Assembly (NCBI GenBank): GCA_913056225.1
Contig: CAJXMQ010000034.1
Location: 1-9,272, forward strand
Length of the DNA stretch: 9,272 bases
Reading direction: 5' to 3'
Source of the DNA: an uncultured Micrococcales bacterium
Lineage (GTDB): Bacteria; Actinomycetota; Actinomycetes; Actinomycetales; Microbacteriaceae
This document shows, piece after piece, positions 1-6,402 of this stretch; within the stretch, counting starts at the first letter, position 1; every line of letters starts with the position of its first letter. The notes under the pieces are model-generated. The model had not been told where the DNA came from, made no database searches, and worked only from the letters and a program-made list of their open reading frames with translations. Position numbers and translations under genes: made by a program.

Positions 1-689
1 TTTGGTGCGGGGTTGATCAGCTTGCTCGCGGTTGCCCTCCTCGGCGAAGGTGGCTTGGGGAGTTTTGGTCCCCTTCTTCTTGGCTTGAAGTTCTGCTTGC
101 GAATGGCGTTTACCAACAAAAGCAGGCTGAATAGGTAGCCCGCAATACTCACCGCGAAAAAAGGTTCAGATGAAACGTTTGGTGGTTCAATCTGCCACGT
201 CATTTGAAGCCTGCTGGGAACAGGATTTACTCCATCTGATGCAATCAGATAGGCAATCCCGGGCTGATAGTTGACTGTTTCACTCAACGAACGCTGTTGC
301 ACGGACTCGTCAATGAATACATCAAATCCACTAACGCTATTGGGTGGGTTGTCTCCCCGGTAGTTTCTGCCAATCAAAGTTGATGTTTCTAATTCTGAAT
401 TCACCCTGAGCGAGGGCTTTGACCAGTTAGCTCCATCAAGCCAGGCCACCAGATCGCTCTCACGTCCAGAAATTAGCCTTATCTCTCCATCGCCAGAAAT
501 TCTCAAATCCACGCTGTCGGCATAAGAAGCGATCAGCTCAGGTTCCAACAGAGCGTATCTTGAGGTTTCTCCAAAAACGATTGATTGTCTTACTTCAGTT
601 TCTGGGTACCAAACTGTTTGCATCGCCACTCCCTGCAGGAGGCTGGCAGTAGAGATTAAGAACACAAGTGCACTTGCTAAAAATCTCAT
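1..689 (-). CDS. Secreted/type I membrane protein of unknown function, 3' end outside the window
   Basis: The reading frame is open from ATG at 689 to the window edge, giving 229 complete codons without a stop; the C-terminus is missing. Residues 1-22 (MRFLASALVFLISTASLLQG...) look like a Sec signal peptide. Residues 23-175 form a soluble, probably extracytoplasmic region with scattered acidic and Trp/Tyr residues and no cysteine. Residues 177-195 form one hydrophobic transmembrane segment (FFAVSIAGYLFSLLLLVNA), followed by a basic, proline-rich cytoplasmic stretch (RKQNFKPRRRGPKLPKPP). This gives an N-out, C-in topology. An in-frame TTG at 695 is an alternative start, and neither start has a strong Shine-Dalgarno sequence. 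The gene is divergent from the coiled-coil gene at 753. I do not recognise the family. The coding call rests on the long open frame and the coherent signal peptide/membrane architecture. Confidence 0.8.
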   Translation of the reverse strand, partial: MRFLASALVFLISTASLLQGVAMQTVWYPETEVRQSIVFGETSRYALLEPELIASYADSVDLRISGDGEIRLISGRESDLVAWLDGANWSKPSLRVNSELETSTLIGRNYRGDNPPNSVSGFDVFIDESVQQRSLSETVNYQPGIAYLIASDGVNPVPSRLQMTWQIEPPNVSSEPFFAVSIAGYLFSLLLLVNAIRKQNFKPRRRGPKLPKPPSPRRATASKLINPAP

Positions 690-752
690 TGTCAACCATT
701 CCCGCTAGACTTTTGGCTAGCTCGAAGCATTTTACTAACCAGGAGTGAAAAC
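690..752. promoter_or_regulatory. Divergent intergenic region with weak promoter-like elements
   Basis: These 63 bases separate two divergent genes and should carry at least part of both control regions. On the minus strand TAAAAT at 729-734 resembles a -10 box and would leave a leader of about 33 bases before the ATG at 689, but no good -35 box lies 16-18 bases further upstream. A short inverted repeat, GCTAG at 704-708 and CTAGC at 717-721, could be an operator or chance. I cannot place a convincing plus-strand promoter here, so one for the coiled-coil gene may lie inside the neighbouring gene. Confidence 0.25.
741..745 (+). promoter_or_regulatory. Shine-Dalgarno AGGAG that fixes a TTG start
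   Basis: AGGAG is followed by a 7-base spacer and TTG at 753-755. The nearby GTG at 745 is in another frame and overlaps the site, so TTG is the supported start of the coiled-coil gene. Confidence 0.75.
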
Positions 753-1847
753 TTGTCGCAGGCCAACAGCAAATTCGAATCTAGCGTTCGTGGCTATGAC
801 CGCCAGCAGGTCGACAGCGAACTCAGGCGGCTCAACGCAGAAATCCTAAGACTTTCAACTCTCAACCAGGAATTGTCTGCTCAACTGAAGCAAACCCTGG
901 GCTCCGAGCAAGACACCAAAAAAAGACTTGAAGACTTTCAAAATCCCGACTACAGCTCTCTTGGAGCGCAGGCCAACAGGATACTTTCCGATGCCGAACA
1001 AATCGCCAAAAGATTAGTAAGTGAACAAAACAGTGAACTTGAAATTGCTAAGCAAGAATTTCAAGAACAAATCGAAGCTCGCCGAGCAGAGTTAGAGGCC
1101 GAGTATCAAAAAACGATTTCTGATGCTGAAAAACGAGCGAAGAGTTGGCTGAAATCAAGCCAGCAAGAGGCCGAGCAGATTGTAAACAATGCTAAGGAAC
1201 AAGCTCAACAGCTGTTGGAGGAAACCGATAGAGATGCTGGACGGCTTCGAGGAATGGTGGCCACAGAGGTTGCTGGAACCAGAATGCGAGCAAAAAGAGA
1301 GCTTGCATTGATGGAGGCTGAGAACGAAAAGCAACTGGCTGCAATCAAACAGGACCTTTTGGAAAAACTAGACAGCAAGTCAGCAGAGAAGCTGATCGGT
1401 GCAAAAAAACTGGCAGCGTTGGAAAAAAACCTCGCCGATCAAAAGGTTCAAGCAGAGAAGACGTTCAAGCAGAACGCTGATTCGGCAATTCACGAGGCTG
1501 AAGAGTATGTTCGCACTGCTCAAAAAAGTGTTGATGATTTAGTAAAAACCAAGAAACGTTTGGCGTTTGAAATCGAAACTTTGGAACTAGCAGCAGTATC
1601 TGAAAATCAAAATCAGGTTAACGCGGCGAGAGAAAAAGCCGAGGCAATTGTGCATCAAGCAGAGCTTTTGGCGGCAGAGGTTGAGGTTGAAGCGAGTGAA
1701 AGATTCAGAGAAATCGAGTTGAAGCACAGGGAAAAACTGCGCAAATTGCAGCAACAGAGCGATAGCATCGAAGTATATATCCGCAGTCTCAAGCAAAAAC
1801 TTGCCGGGATTGATATCAACGAAGAGAGAGATATAGATGCAGATTAG
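753..1847 (+). CDS. FilP/Scy-like coiled-coil protein with N-terminal DivIVA-type motif
   Basis: This 364-residue protein starts with a short DivIVA-like segment at residues 8-35, with RGYDRQQVD at its core. The same kind of segment opens the actinobacterial coiled-coil proteins FilP and Scy and, more distantly, Wag31/DivIVA. From about residue 65 to 350 the chain is rich in Ala, Glu, Lys and Gln with almost no Pro or Gly and no cysteine, as expected for a long parallel coiled coil. There is no signal peptide or membrane segment, so it should be cytoplasmic. Family members assemble into filaments or polar scaffolds that organise wall growth and cell shape; that role here is inferred. It starts with TTG behind a good AGGAG and overlaps the downstream transporter gene by 11 bases. 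It is too short and too divergent to be the canonical Wag31, which is expected elsewhere in the genome. Confidence 0.82.
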   Translation: MSQANSKFESSVRGYDRQQVDSELRRLNAEILRLSTLNQELSAQLKQTLGSEQDTKKRLEDFQNPDYSSLGAQANRILSDAEQIAKRLVSEQNSELEIAKQEFQEQIEARRAELEAEYQKTISDAEKRAKSWLKSSQQEAEQIVNNAKEQAQQLLEETDRDAGRLRGMVATEVAGTRMRAKRELALMEAENEKQLAAIKQDLLEKLDSKSAEKLIGAKKLAALEKNLADQKVQAEKTFKQNADSAIHEAEEYVRTAQKSVDDLVKTKKRLAFEIETLELAAVSENQNQVNAAREKAEAIVHQAELLAAEVEVEASERFREIELKHREKLRKLQQQSDSIEVYIRSLKQKLAGIDINEERDIDAD

Positions 1848-2892
1848 CAACTTCAAGCTGGGCAATGCCTTCTCAATAGGTTTGCTAGGCGGGCTTGGAG
1901 TAATGCTTGCTCTGCTTATCGCTGGAGCTCTGACAACGACCGCCACCATTCTCACCTACATCGCAGCGGCTTTATTTGTTGCCCTTGGGCTTGACCCACT
2001 AGTCAACTGGATTGACAAGCGAGGACTGCCAAGATGGGCTTCGGTAGCTGTTGTCGCTATTGGTTTTGTGGGGCTAATAACACTGCTATTGATAAACATC
2101 ATCCCGACAGTCATTCGTGAGGCTAACAACCTGATTTTGGCCGCTCCCGAAATTGTTGATGGTTTGGTAGATCTCGATGTAATCAATGATTTTGACCAGC
2201 AGGTTGGCGGAGTAATTTCAAATTCACTATCTACGCTTGCGGACTATCTTTCGGATTCTTCAAACTGGTCTGATTTGCTAGGCGGGGTTTTGCAAATCGG
2301 ACTCGGAATAGTAAACGGTGTATTCGGGGCAATCATCGTTGTGATTTTGACGCTTTATTTGATGGCATCACTCCAACAACTAAAAGAATTTAGCTATAAA
2401 TTAGTGCCTGCCAGTCGTCGTGATCGATTCTCTGAGATAACCGAACAGGTTGTTGGAAGCGTTGGAAAGTGGGTTAGCGCCCAGGTAACAACGGCTTTTA
2501 TTCACGCATTATCGGCCTTTATTTTCCTAAGCATTATTGGCGCTCCATTTGCACTGCTGCTCGCCAGTGTTAGCTTCATCCTGGCCTTGATCCCACTGGT
2601 TGGTCCAATCACGGCAGCAATTTTGGTGACCCTGGTTTCTCTAACCGATTCCACCGCAACTGCATTGACGCTGGTTATCTACTACTTGGTCTATTTGCAG
2701 TTAGAGGCGTATTTGATAAGTCCCAGAATCATGAAAAAAGCAGTTAGCGTGCCAGCCCCAATAGTTGTGATTGCTGCACTTCTGGGAGGAACTCTGTTGG
2801 GAGTGCTTGGTGCACTAGTTGCGATTCCAGTAGCGGCCAGCATCATCATTATCTTGCGTGAGGTTTGGATGCCAAGACAGCAAATGCGCTGA
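1837..2892 (+). CDS. AI-2E family (UPF0118) membrane transporter
   Basis: This 351-residue polytopic membrane protein fits the AI-2E transporter family (PF01594). Hydrophobic segments lie at about 10-32, 36-52, 67-90, 150-177, 218-264 (two), 272-288 and 303-341, with a soluble loop at about 91-148 that is typical of the family. The C-terminal block is the best signature: LISPRIMKKAVSVPAPIV at 293-310, then GGTLLGVLGALVAIPVAA at 317-334. Length is normal. Despite the family name, members include cation/proton antiporters and proteins of unknown substrate, so no substrate is assigned. The start codon ATG lies inside the end of the coiled-coil gene (11-base overlap) behind a weak GAGAG, pointing to translational coupling. 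The stop TGA directly abuts the stop codon of the convergent hydrolase gene. Confidence 0.9.
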   Translation: MQISNFKLGNAFSIGLLGGLGVMLALLIAGALTTTATILTYIAAALFVALGLDPLVNWIDKRGLPRWASVAVVAIGFVGLITLLLINIIPTVIREANNLILAAPEIVDGLVDLDVINDFDQQVGGVISNSLSTLADYLSDSSNWSDLLGGVLQIGLGIVNGVFGAIIVVILTLYLMASLQQLKEFSYKLVPASRRDRFSEITEQVVGSVGKWVSAQVTTAFIHALSAFIFLSIIGAPFALLLASVSFILALIPLVGPITAAILVTLVSLTDSTATALTLVIYYLVYLQLEAYLISPRIMKKAVSVPAPIVVIAALLGGTLLGVLGALVAIPVAASIIIILREVWMPRQQMR

Positions 2893-3597
2893 TTAGTCCC
2901 ATTCCGTTGGCAATGGCGACAATTCCGGCTTTATTAGAGCCACAATTCGATTTAGCACCTCTCGAGTGTAAGTCTCCCCAACCCAAAGATGTTTCGCCCC
3001 CTCAACAACCTGAATGTCGATGTCAGGGATAACAGAAAACTTTTCTCTTGCGGGTTTCTCGGTAAGAAAATCGTCAAACTCTGGAATCAGAGCAACTAAC
3101 GGCGCAGAGTTTTGGTTCCAGCTGACTAATTCCTGCTCACTGGTTCTATGAAGTGGTGGTGAGAGTAAGACAGCCCCGCTAATTGGATATTGGGCACCAT
3201 ATTTCAAAACCAGTTCAGTTCCAAAAGACCAGCCCACCAGCCAGACTCTTGAGAATTTATCAGCGAGGTATTTATATGCAGCATCGAGATCGAATCGCTC
3301 TGCATTACCTCCATCAAATTCGCCAGAGGATTTTCCATGCGGGGACTCTGTCCCCCTGGTGTTGAATCTAAACACGCTGATTCCGGTCATTGCCGGAAGT
3401 CTGTTTGCCGCTTTTCTCAAGATGTGAGAATCCATAAACCCACCATGGGTTGGAAGTGGGTGGCAAAATAGAATTACATCGCCGGTTGGGTTCTCAGCTT
3501 TTGCCAACTCCCCAACGAGATTTTCGCCATCCTCTGTTTTTAGCCAAACAATTTCACGAATACTGGGTAGTTCCGTGACGGCTCTGATTTCACTCAA
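2893..3597 (-). CDS. Alpha/beta hydrolase
   Basis: The 234-residue protein has an alpha/beta hydrolase layout. After strand VILFCHPLPTHGG (41-53), an oxyanion-region HPLP motif like that of COG2945-type hydrolases, come FRFNTRGTESPHG (76-88) and the nucleophile elbow GWSFG with Ser124. The acid is probably Asp175 or Asp176 (EFDDFL) and the base His203 (GAKHLW). There is no signal peptide, so it is probably a cytoplasmic esterase or peptidase-like enzyme of unknown substrate. The start is TTG at 3597: AAGGGAGG at 3603-3610 sits five bases upstream, and the TTGA overlap with the upstream stop codon suggests coupled translation. It is the last gene of the minus-strand unit here and meets the transporter gene head-on with no spacing. 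Confidence 0.88.
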   Translation of the reverse strand: MSEIRAVTELPSIREIVWLKTEDGENLVGELAKAENPTGDVILFCHPLPTHGGFMDSHILRKAANRLPAMTGISVFRFNTRGTESPHGKSSGEFDGGNAERFDLDAAYKYLADKFSRVWLVGWSFGTELVLKYGAQYPISGAVLLSPPLHRTSEQELVSWNQNSAPLVALIPEFDDFLTEKPAREKFSVIPDIDIQVVEGAKHLWVGETYTREVLNRIVALIKPELSPLPTEWD

Positions 3598-3890
3598 TCC
3601 AGCCTCCCTTGAAACATTCTCCAGCAGTGATTGTGGAAATGTCTGCGAGTTTCGATACCTCGATGAACATCCCAGGCAACCATGTGGTTGGTGCCGGGTT
3701 CAATCTCCAAAGAACAGTTTCTACAAATCCAGAATTTCGCCGGGTCATCGGTTTGACCACTGGTGCCTCGAACTTCGTATTCAATCCCGCGCTTAATTTC
3801 TCTTCGGGGTGCAGAAATCTTCAATAGCTCGTAATCAAGCTCTCGATACTCTTTTTTTGGCGTATCCCTACGACGCTTGCCTCTTGCCAT
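3594..3890 (-). CDS. Small actinobacterial Cys/His (putative zinc-binding) protein
   Basis: The 98-residue protein has a very basic N-terminus (MARGKRRRDTPKK) and a C-terminal Cys/His module: Cys56-x2-Cys59, then PGTNHMVAW (66-73), then RRHFHNHCW (82-90) with His84, His86, His88 and Cys89. The CxxC...HxxC spacing fits a zinc ribbon or treble clef. From memory, similar short actinobacterial proteins are often annotated as ATP/GTP-binding protein, but no nucleotide-binding motif is visible here. I chose ATG at 3890, which overlaps the preceding stop codon as TGATG; a TTG at 3899 would add three residues and lacks a Shine-Dalgarno sequence. Its own stop overlaps the hydrolase start by four bases. 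The basic tail plus a zinc site would suit nucleic-acid binding, but this is inference and the function is unknown. Confidence 0.8.
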   Translation of the reverse strand: MARGKRRRDTPKKEYRELDYELLKISAPRREIKRGIEYEVRGTSGQTDDPAKFWICRNCSLEIEPGTNHMVAWDVHRGIETRRHFHNHCWRMFQGRLD

Positions 3891-4453
3891 CAGTACCAAT
3901 TATGCACATCAGAGTGCGCCAACGCCGCACAAGGAGAACCATACCTACGATCTATGTAGTTGAGTCCCCAGTCAATCTGGGTCTCTGGGTTAGTTCGCCA
4001 GTCACTTCCAGCACTGGCCATTTTTTCTGCCGGTAAAGATTGTGGAATGCCATAAGCGCCAGAGGAGGAGTTGGTTGCGGTGTGACGCCAATTGCTCTCT
4101 CGCTCCCAAAGTTTTGCCAAGCATGAATACTCCGAGTAATCCCACTCATATTCCAAAACTTGCTCCAGAGCATAACCCTTGACGGTTCCAGGCTCAGGTG
4201 TTTCAGCCTGGCCAATAAGTATTTTGGTAGCTGTTGGCCCGCTCATTATTTGATACTGGGCTCTGTCGAAATCAAGATCTGGATTGTTGCTCACTAAGAC
4301 TTGGGGTGGTGCATCAGGAGTTTTATTATCTGCAATCGAAAGCTGCTCCAAAGAGGGAGAAACTGCAGAAACCGCTATTAGGCCAAGCGCTAGTGAAAAC
4401 CCAAGGCTGATCCTCAGACCAGGCCTTGAATTCTGTGAAGCGTGTCTTGCCAT
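3890..4453 (-). CDS. Secreted lytic-transglycosylase-like (SLT/Rpf fold) protein
   Basis: The 187-residue protein has a basic N-terminus followed by one hydrophobic segment at about 13-35 (signal peptide or anchor), a low-complexity linker to about 90, and a C-terminal lysozyme-like domain at about 100-187. The domain has WERESNW (116-122, probable catalytic Glu119), SSGAYGIPQ (130-138), the TNPETQIDWGLNYI stretch (154-167) and the terminal GSPCAALAHSDVHNWY. Cys111 and Cys175 could form a disulfide outside the cell. This is the standard layout of short actinobacterial transglycosylase-like proteins that cleave or remodel peptidoglycan; actual activity is inferred. The start is ATG at 4453, because GGAGG at 4459-4463 precedes it by five bases; an in-frame TTG at 4465 lies just upstream of that site and is unlikely. 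The stop overlaps the next gene by one base. Confidence 0.88.
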   Translation of the reverse strand: MARHASQNSRPGLRISLGFSLALGLIAVSAVSPSLEQLSIADNKTPDAPPQVLVSNNPDLDFDRAQYQIMSGPTATKILIGQAETPEPGTVKGYALEQVLEYEWDYSEYSCLAKLWERESNWRHTATNSSSGAYGIPQSLPAEKMASAGSDWRTNPETQIDWGLNYIDRRYGSPCAALAHSDVHNWY

Positions 4454-4458
4454 GAAAT

Positions 4459-4463
4459 CCTCC
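4459..4463 (-). promoter_or_regulatory. Shine-Dalgarno GGAGG that fixes the transglycosylase start
   Basis: On the minus strand GGAGG is followed by ATTTC and ATG. This moves the start from the in-frame TTG at 4465 to the ATG at 4453 and gives the usual MARHAS-type N-terminus. Confidence 0.8.
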
Positions 4464-4470
4464 AAAGCCT

Positions 4471-4490
4471 CAACTCTACATTGAGAGTTG
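4471..4490. promoter_or_regulatory. Perfect inverted repeat in the leader of the transglycosylase gene
   Basis: CAACTCT at 4471-4477 and AGAGTTG at 4484-4490 are exact reverse complements separated by six bases. The repeat sits in the 51-base gap between the DivIVA-motif gene and the transglycosylase gene, just upstream of the ribosome binding site. No run of T follows on the minus strand, so it is not a standard intrinsic terminator. It could be an operator, a weak mRNA hairpin affecting translation or processing, or chance. Confidence 0.45.
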
Positions 4491-4504
4491 CAGTCAGAAA
4501 ACCC

Positions 4505-4993
4505 TTAGTTTCTGCCGGCAATAATCCCGATAGCCAGAGTTTCAAAAACCTCATCCACCGAGCTGGTCAAATAACCCATTCGCACTTTGGGCATAAAACC
4601 CGGGCGCAATAGTTTGGTGTCCACCTGATCTCCACCAAATAGCTCGTGCTCAACCATCAAAAGAAGGGAATCCACGGTTTTTACGTCATAGCCTTTTTCA
4701 AATGCCCCCACTAGGGGAAATCTTCCTCCAGGTTTTTCAGCCAACACGCCAGCAAGCATGTCCTGCAGAGCCTCTGGCTCCAAATCCGTTGTAACTTCGC
4801 CGTTTAATTGAAGATAGTCAATTGCTGCATCAATAACTCGGTCAGTTGTCTCAATGTCTAAACCGCCGACCACTAAAGACATCTTTTGATTGGAAAGAGA
4901 TTGCCAATCGTTAGCGTTAGCAAGCAATTGAACAACCTCAGAAGGCTCGTAGCCGAGTTCATTGTTGATTGCTTTTGGAATCCTGTTCTCCAA
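4505..4993 (-). CDS. DivIVA-motif repeat protein next to cdsA
   Basis: The 162-residue cytoplasmic protein seems to hold four degenerate copies of the DivIVA-type turn 'Gly-Tyr/Leu-x-x-x-x-Val/Thr-Asp/Val...hydrophobic helix'. These are LGYEPSEVVQLLANA (13-27), GGLDIETTDRVIDAAIDYL (43-61), KGYDVKTVDSLLLMVEHEL (100-118) and MGYLTSSVDEVFETLA (139-154). Copies 3 and 4 have a Phe (RFPLVGAF, PGFMPK) shortly before them, as in classical DivIVA domains. From memory, Microbacteriaceae commonly carry a longer protein annotated DivIVA domain-containing just downstream of cdsA, and this looks like a shortened, divergent version. There is no long coiled coil. The start is TTG at 4993: AGGAG at 4999-5003 overlaps the cdsA stop codon and lies five bases upstream. 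A role in linking membrane synthesis to cell growth is only inference from position. Confidence 0.72.
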   Translation of the reverse strand: MENRIPKAINNELGYEPSEVVQLLANANDWQSLSNQKMSLVVGGLDIETTDRVIDAAIDYLQLNGEVTTDLEPEALQDMLAGVLAEKPGGRFPLVGAFEKGYDVKTVDSLLLMVEHELFGGDQVDTKLLRPGFMPKVRMGYLTSSVDEVFETLAIGIIAGRN

Positions 4994-4998
4994 TTAAT

Positions 4999-5003
4999 CT
5001 CCT
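4999..5003 (-). promoter_or_regulatory. Shine-Dalgarno AGGAG overlapping the cdsA stop codon
   Basis: On the minus strand TAGGAG contains both the cdsA stop TAG and the AGGAG for the next gene, five bases before TTG at 4993. This supports the TTG start and suggests coupled translation. Confidence 0.7.
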
Positions 5004-5829
5004 ATAAAAACACAAGCATAAAAAGGTAGCCGATAAATGCAGCGGGCAGCATTGAGTCTAACCTGTCCATGACACCACCGTGCCCAGGCAGAATGTCCCC
5101 CATATCCTTGATGCCAAGGTCTCGCTTGATGAGGCTTTCGGATAAATCTCCCAGCACAGCCGCCATTAACACCGCCAAACTGAAAACGACTGCTAGACCA
5201 AGACTTGTTCCAATCAGGAAATACGAGGTCGAAACACCCACCAGTAATGCCCCTACGACACTTGCAAAGAAGCCCTCCCAGGTCTTTTTGGGGCTAACCC
5301 CGGGTGCAAACCTGGTTTTTCCAAAAAACCTGCCGATCAGATATCCGAAAGTGTCGATGGCTACCACGGTGAGCACCAATGAGAACAGAATTGCTATCCC
5401 ATCTTCGGCGGCAATAATCAAAACCGCGAAAGACATCATCAGTGGTACGTAGAAAACTACAAAAACACCCGCGCTCAGGTTTCTAAACAGTTGACGCCTG
5501 CTGCCCTGTCTCTCAACAACGTGATAGGTGACAGTCACAATGGACAAAAGTGAAATCGAAACTAAGACACTAAGCCATTGGCCGAGGGCACCCTCGAAAT
5601 AACTGAAACCGATTACTGGCAGTGCTAGGTAGGCCGCAGCCCAGCGACTGATCTGATAACCACCATGGCGCAGAGCTGAAGCGAGCTCCCAGGTACCAGC
5701 CATGGCTGCCATAAGGGCTAAAAACACAAACAACAGCGGATCCAAAAGGCTGGCTAGGAATGCCCCGCCAAGGCCAAAGCCAACTAGAACCCTGGGTAAT
5801 AGGGTCTTTGATTTGGCTTTGAGCTCCAC
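5002..5829 (-). CDS. cdsA: Phosphatidate cytidylyltransferase (CDP-diacylglycerol synthase)
   Basis: CdsA makes CDP-diacylglycerol from phosphatidic acid and CTP, the branch-point precursor for bacterial phospholipids, and acts in the cytoplasmic membrane. The 275-residue product has several hydrophobic segments, including about 12-29, 31-48, 64-78, 84-102, 120-141, 145-162, 188-207, 210-227 and 260-275. The family signature spans residues 232-258 and is intact: SLIKRD (232-237), KDMGDILPGHGG (241-252) and DRLD (255-258). The upstream conserved block GVSPKKTWEGF (177-187) is also present. Length is normal for actinobacteria. The start is GTG at 5829, with GAGG at 5835-5838 five bases upstream; it begins directly after the frr stop codon with no gap. 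The genes around it are the usual actinobacterial neighbours. Confidence 0.96.
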   Translation of the reverse strand: MELKAKSKTLLPRVLVGFGLGGAFLASLLDPLLFVFLALMAAMAGTWELASALRHGGYQISRWAAAYLALPVIGFSYFEGALGQWLSVLVSISLLSIVTVTYHVVERQGSRRQLFRNLSAGVFVVFYVPLMMSFAVLIIAAEDGIAILFSLVLTVVAIDTFGYLIGRFFGKTRFAPGVSPKKTWEGFFASVVGALLVGVSTSYFLIGTSLGLAVVFSLAVLMAAVLGDLSESLIKRDLGIKDMGDILPGHGGVMDRLDSMLPAAFIGYLFMLVFL

Positions 5830-6390
5830 TTATACCTCGAGTAGTTCTGCCTCTTTGTTTTTCAATGCCTCATCGATTTGGTCAACGTGCCTCTTCGTGA
5901 TTGCCTCAAGCTCTTTTTCTGCGCGTGAAATGTCATCATCGCTTGCCTCGCCGTCTTTTTTCAGCTGGTCAAATTCATCCTTGGCATGCCTGCGGATGTT
6001 TCTGATTGCAACTTTTCCAGCCTCTGCCTTGTCACGGGTTATCTTCACGTATTCCTTGCGACGTTCCTCGGTAAGCTCGGGCATGCTTGCCCTAATTAGA
6101 TTTCCATCGTTGGTTGGGTTTACGCCAAGACTTGGTGAATCCCGAAGTGTCTTCTCTATCTCCCCCAGCACAGATTTGTCATAAGGGGTAATGACTATGG
6201 TTCGTGCCTCTGGGTTTTGTAAGCTTGCCAGCTGTTCCAACGGCGTTGGCGTGCCGTAGTAATCGACCATGATTTTGCTGAACATCTGCGGGTTTGCCCT
6301 ACCACTCCTGATTGCCGCGAATTCTTCTTTAGTTGCGCTAACCGCTTTGTCCATTTTGTCTATGGCGGTGTCAAGTGATTGCTGAGTCAT
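5830..6390 (-). CDS. frr: Ribosome recycling factor
   Basis: RRF works with EF-G to split the post-termination ribosome so that subunits can be reused. The 186-residue product matches the family length exactly. The helical domain is made of about residues 1-30 and 105-186, with the hinge motif IRSGRANPQMF (27-37). The small beta domain covers about 31-104 and includes YYGTPTPLEQLA (44-55) and LGVNPTNDGNLIR (88-100). The helix with IRNIRRHAKDEF (129-140) carries the conserved arginines needed for ribosome binding. The start is ATG at 6390 with AAAGG at 6398-6402 seven bases upstream. The gene follows pyrH by 12 bases and abuts cdsA, so co-transcription is likely. Confidence 0.97.
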   Translation of the reverse strand: MTQQSLDTAIDKMDKAVSATKEEFAAIRSGRANPQMFSKIMVDYYGTPTPLEQLASLQNPEARTIVITPYDKSVLGEIEKTLRDSPSLGVNPTNDGNLIRASMPELTEERRKEYVKITRDKAEAGKVAIRNIRRHAKDEFDQLKKDGEASDDDISRAEKELEAITKRHVDQIDEALKNKEAELLEV

Positions 6391-6402
6391 TTAGTTACCT
6401 TT

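Noticed and set aside
690..695. TTGACA on the minus strand just before the ATG at 689, a perfect -35 hexamer
   Set aside because: A transcript from it would start inside the gene, and no -10 box lies 16-18 bases downstream.
2899..2916. Imperfect hairpin (CCATTCC-GTT-GGCAATGG) near the convergent stop codons as a possible terminator
   Set aside because: The stem is short and bulged, lies inside the hydrolase coding region, and has no T-run on either strand.
3952..4215. Minus-strand frame of 87 codons inside the transglycosylase gene
   Set aside because: It is out of frame with the conserved WERESNW...HNWY domain and is a shadow of that gene.
5069..6184. Antisense frames of 127 and 160 codons opposite cdsA and frr
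   Set aside because: They lie opposite well-conserved essential genes and show no recognisable domain or ribosome binding site.
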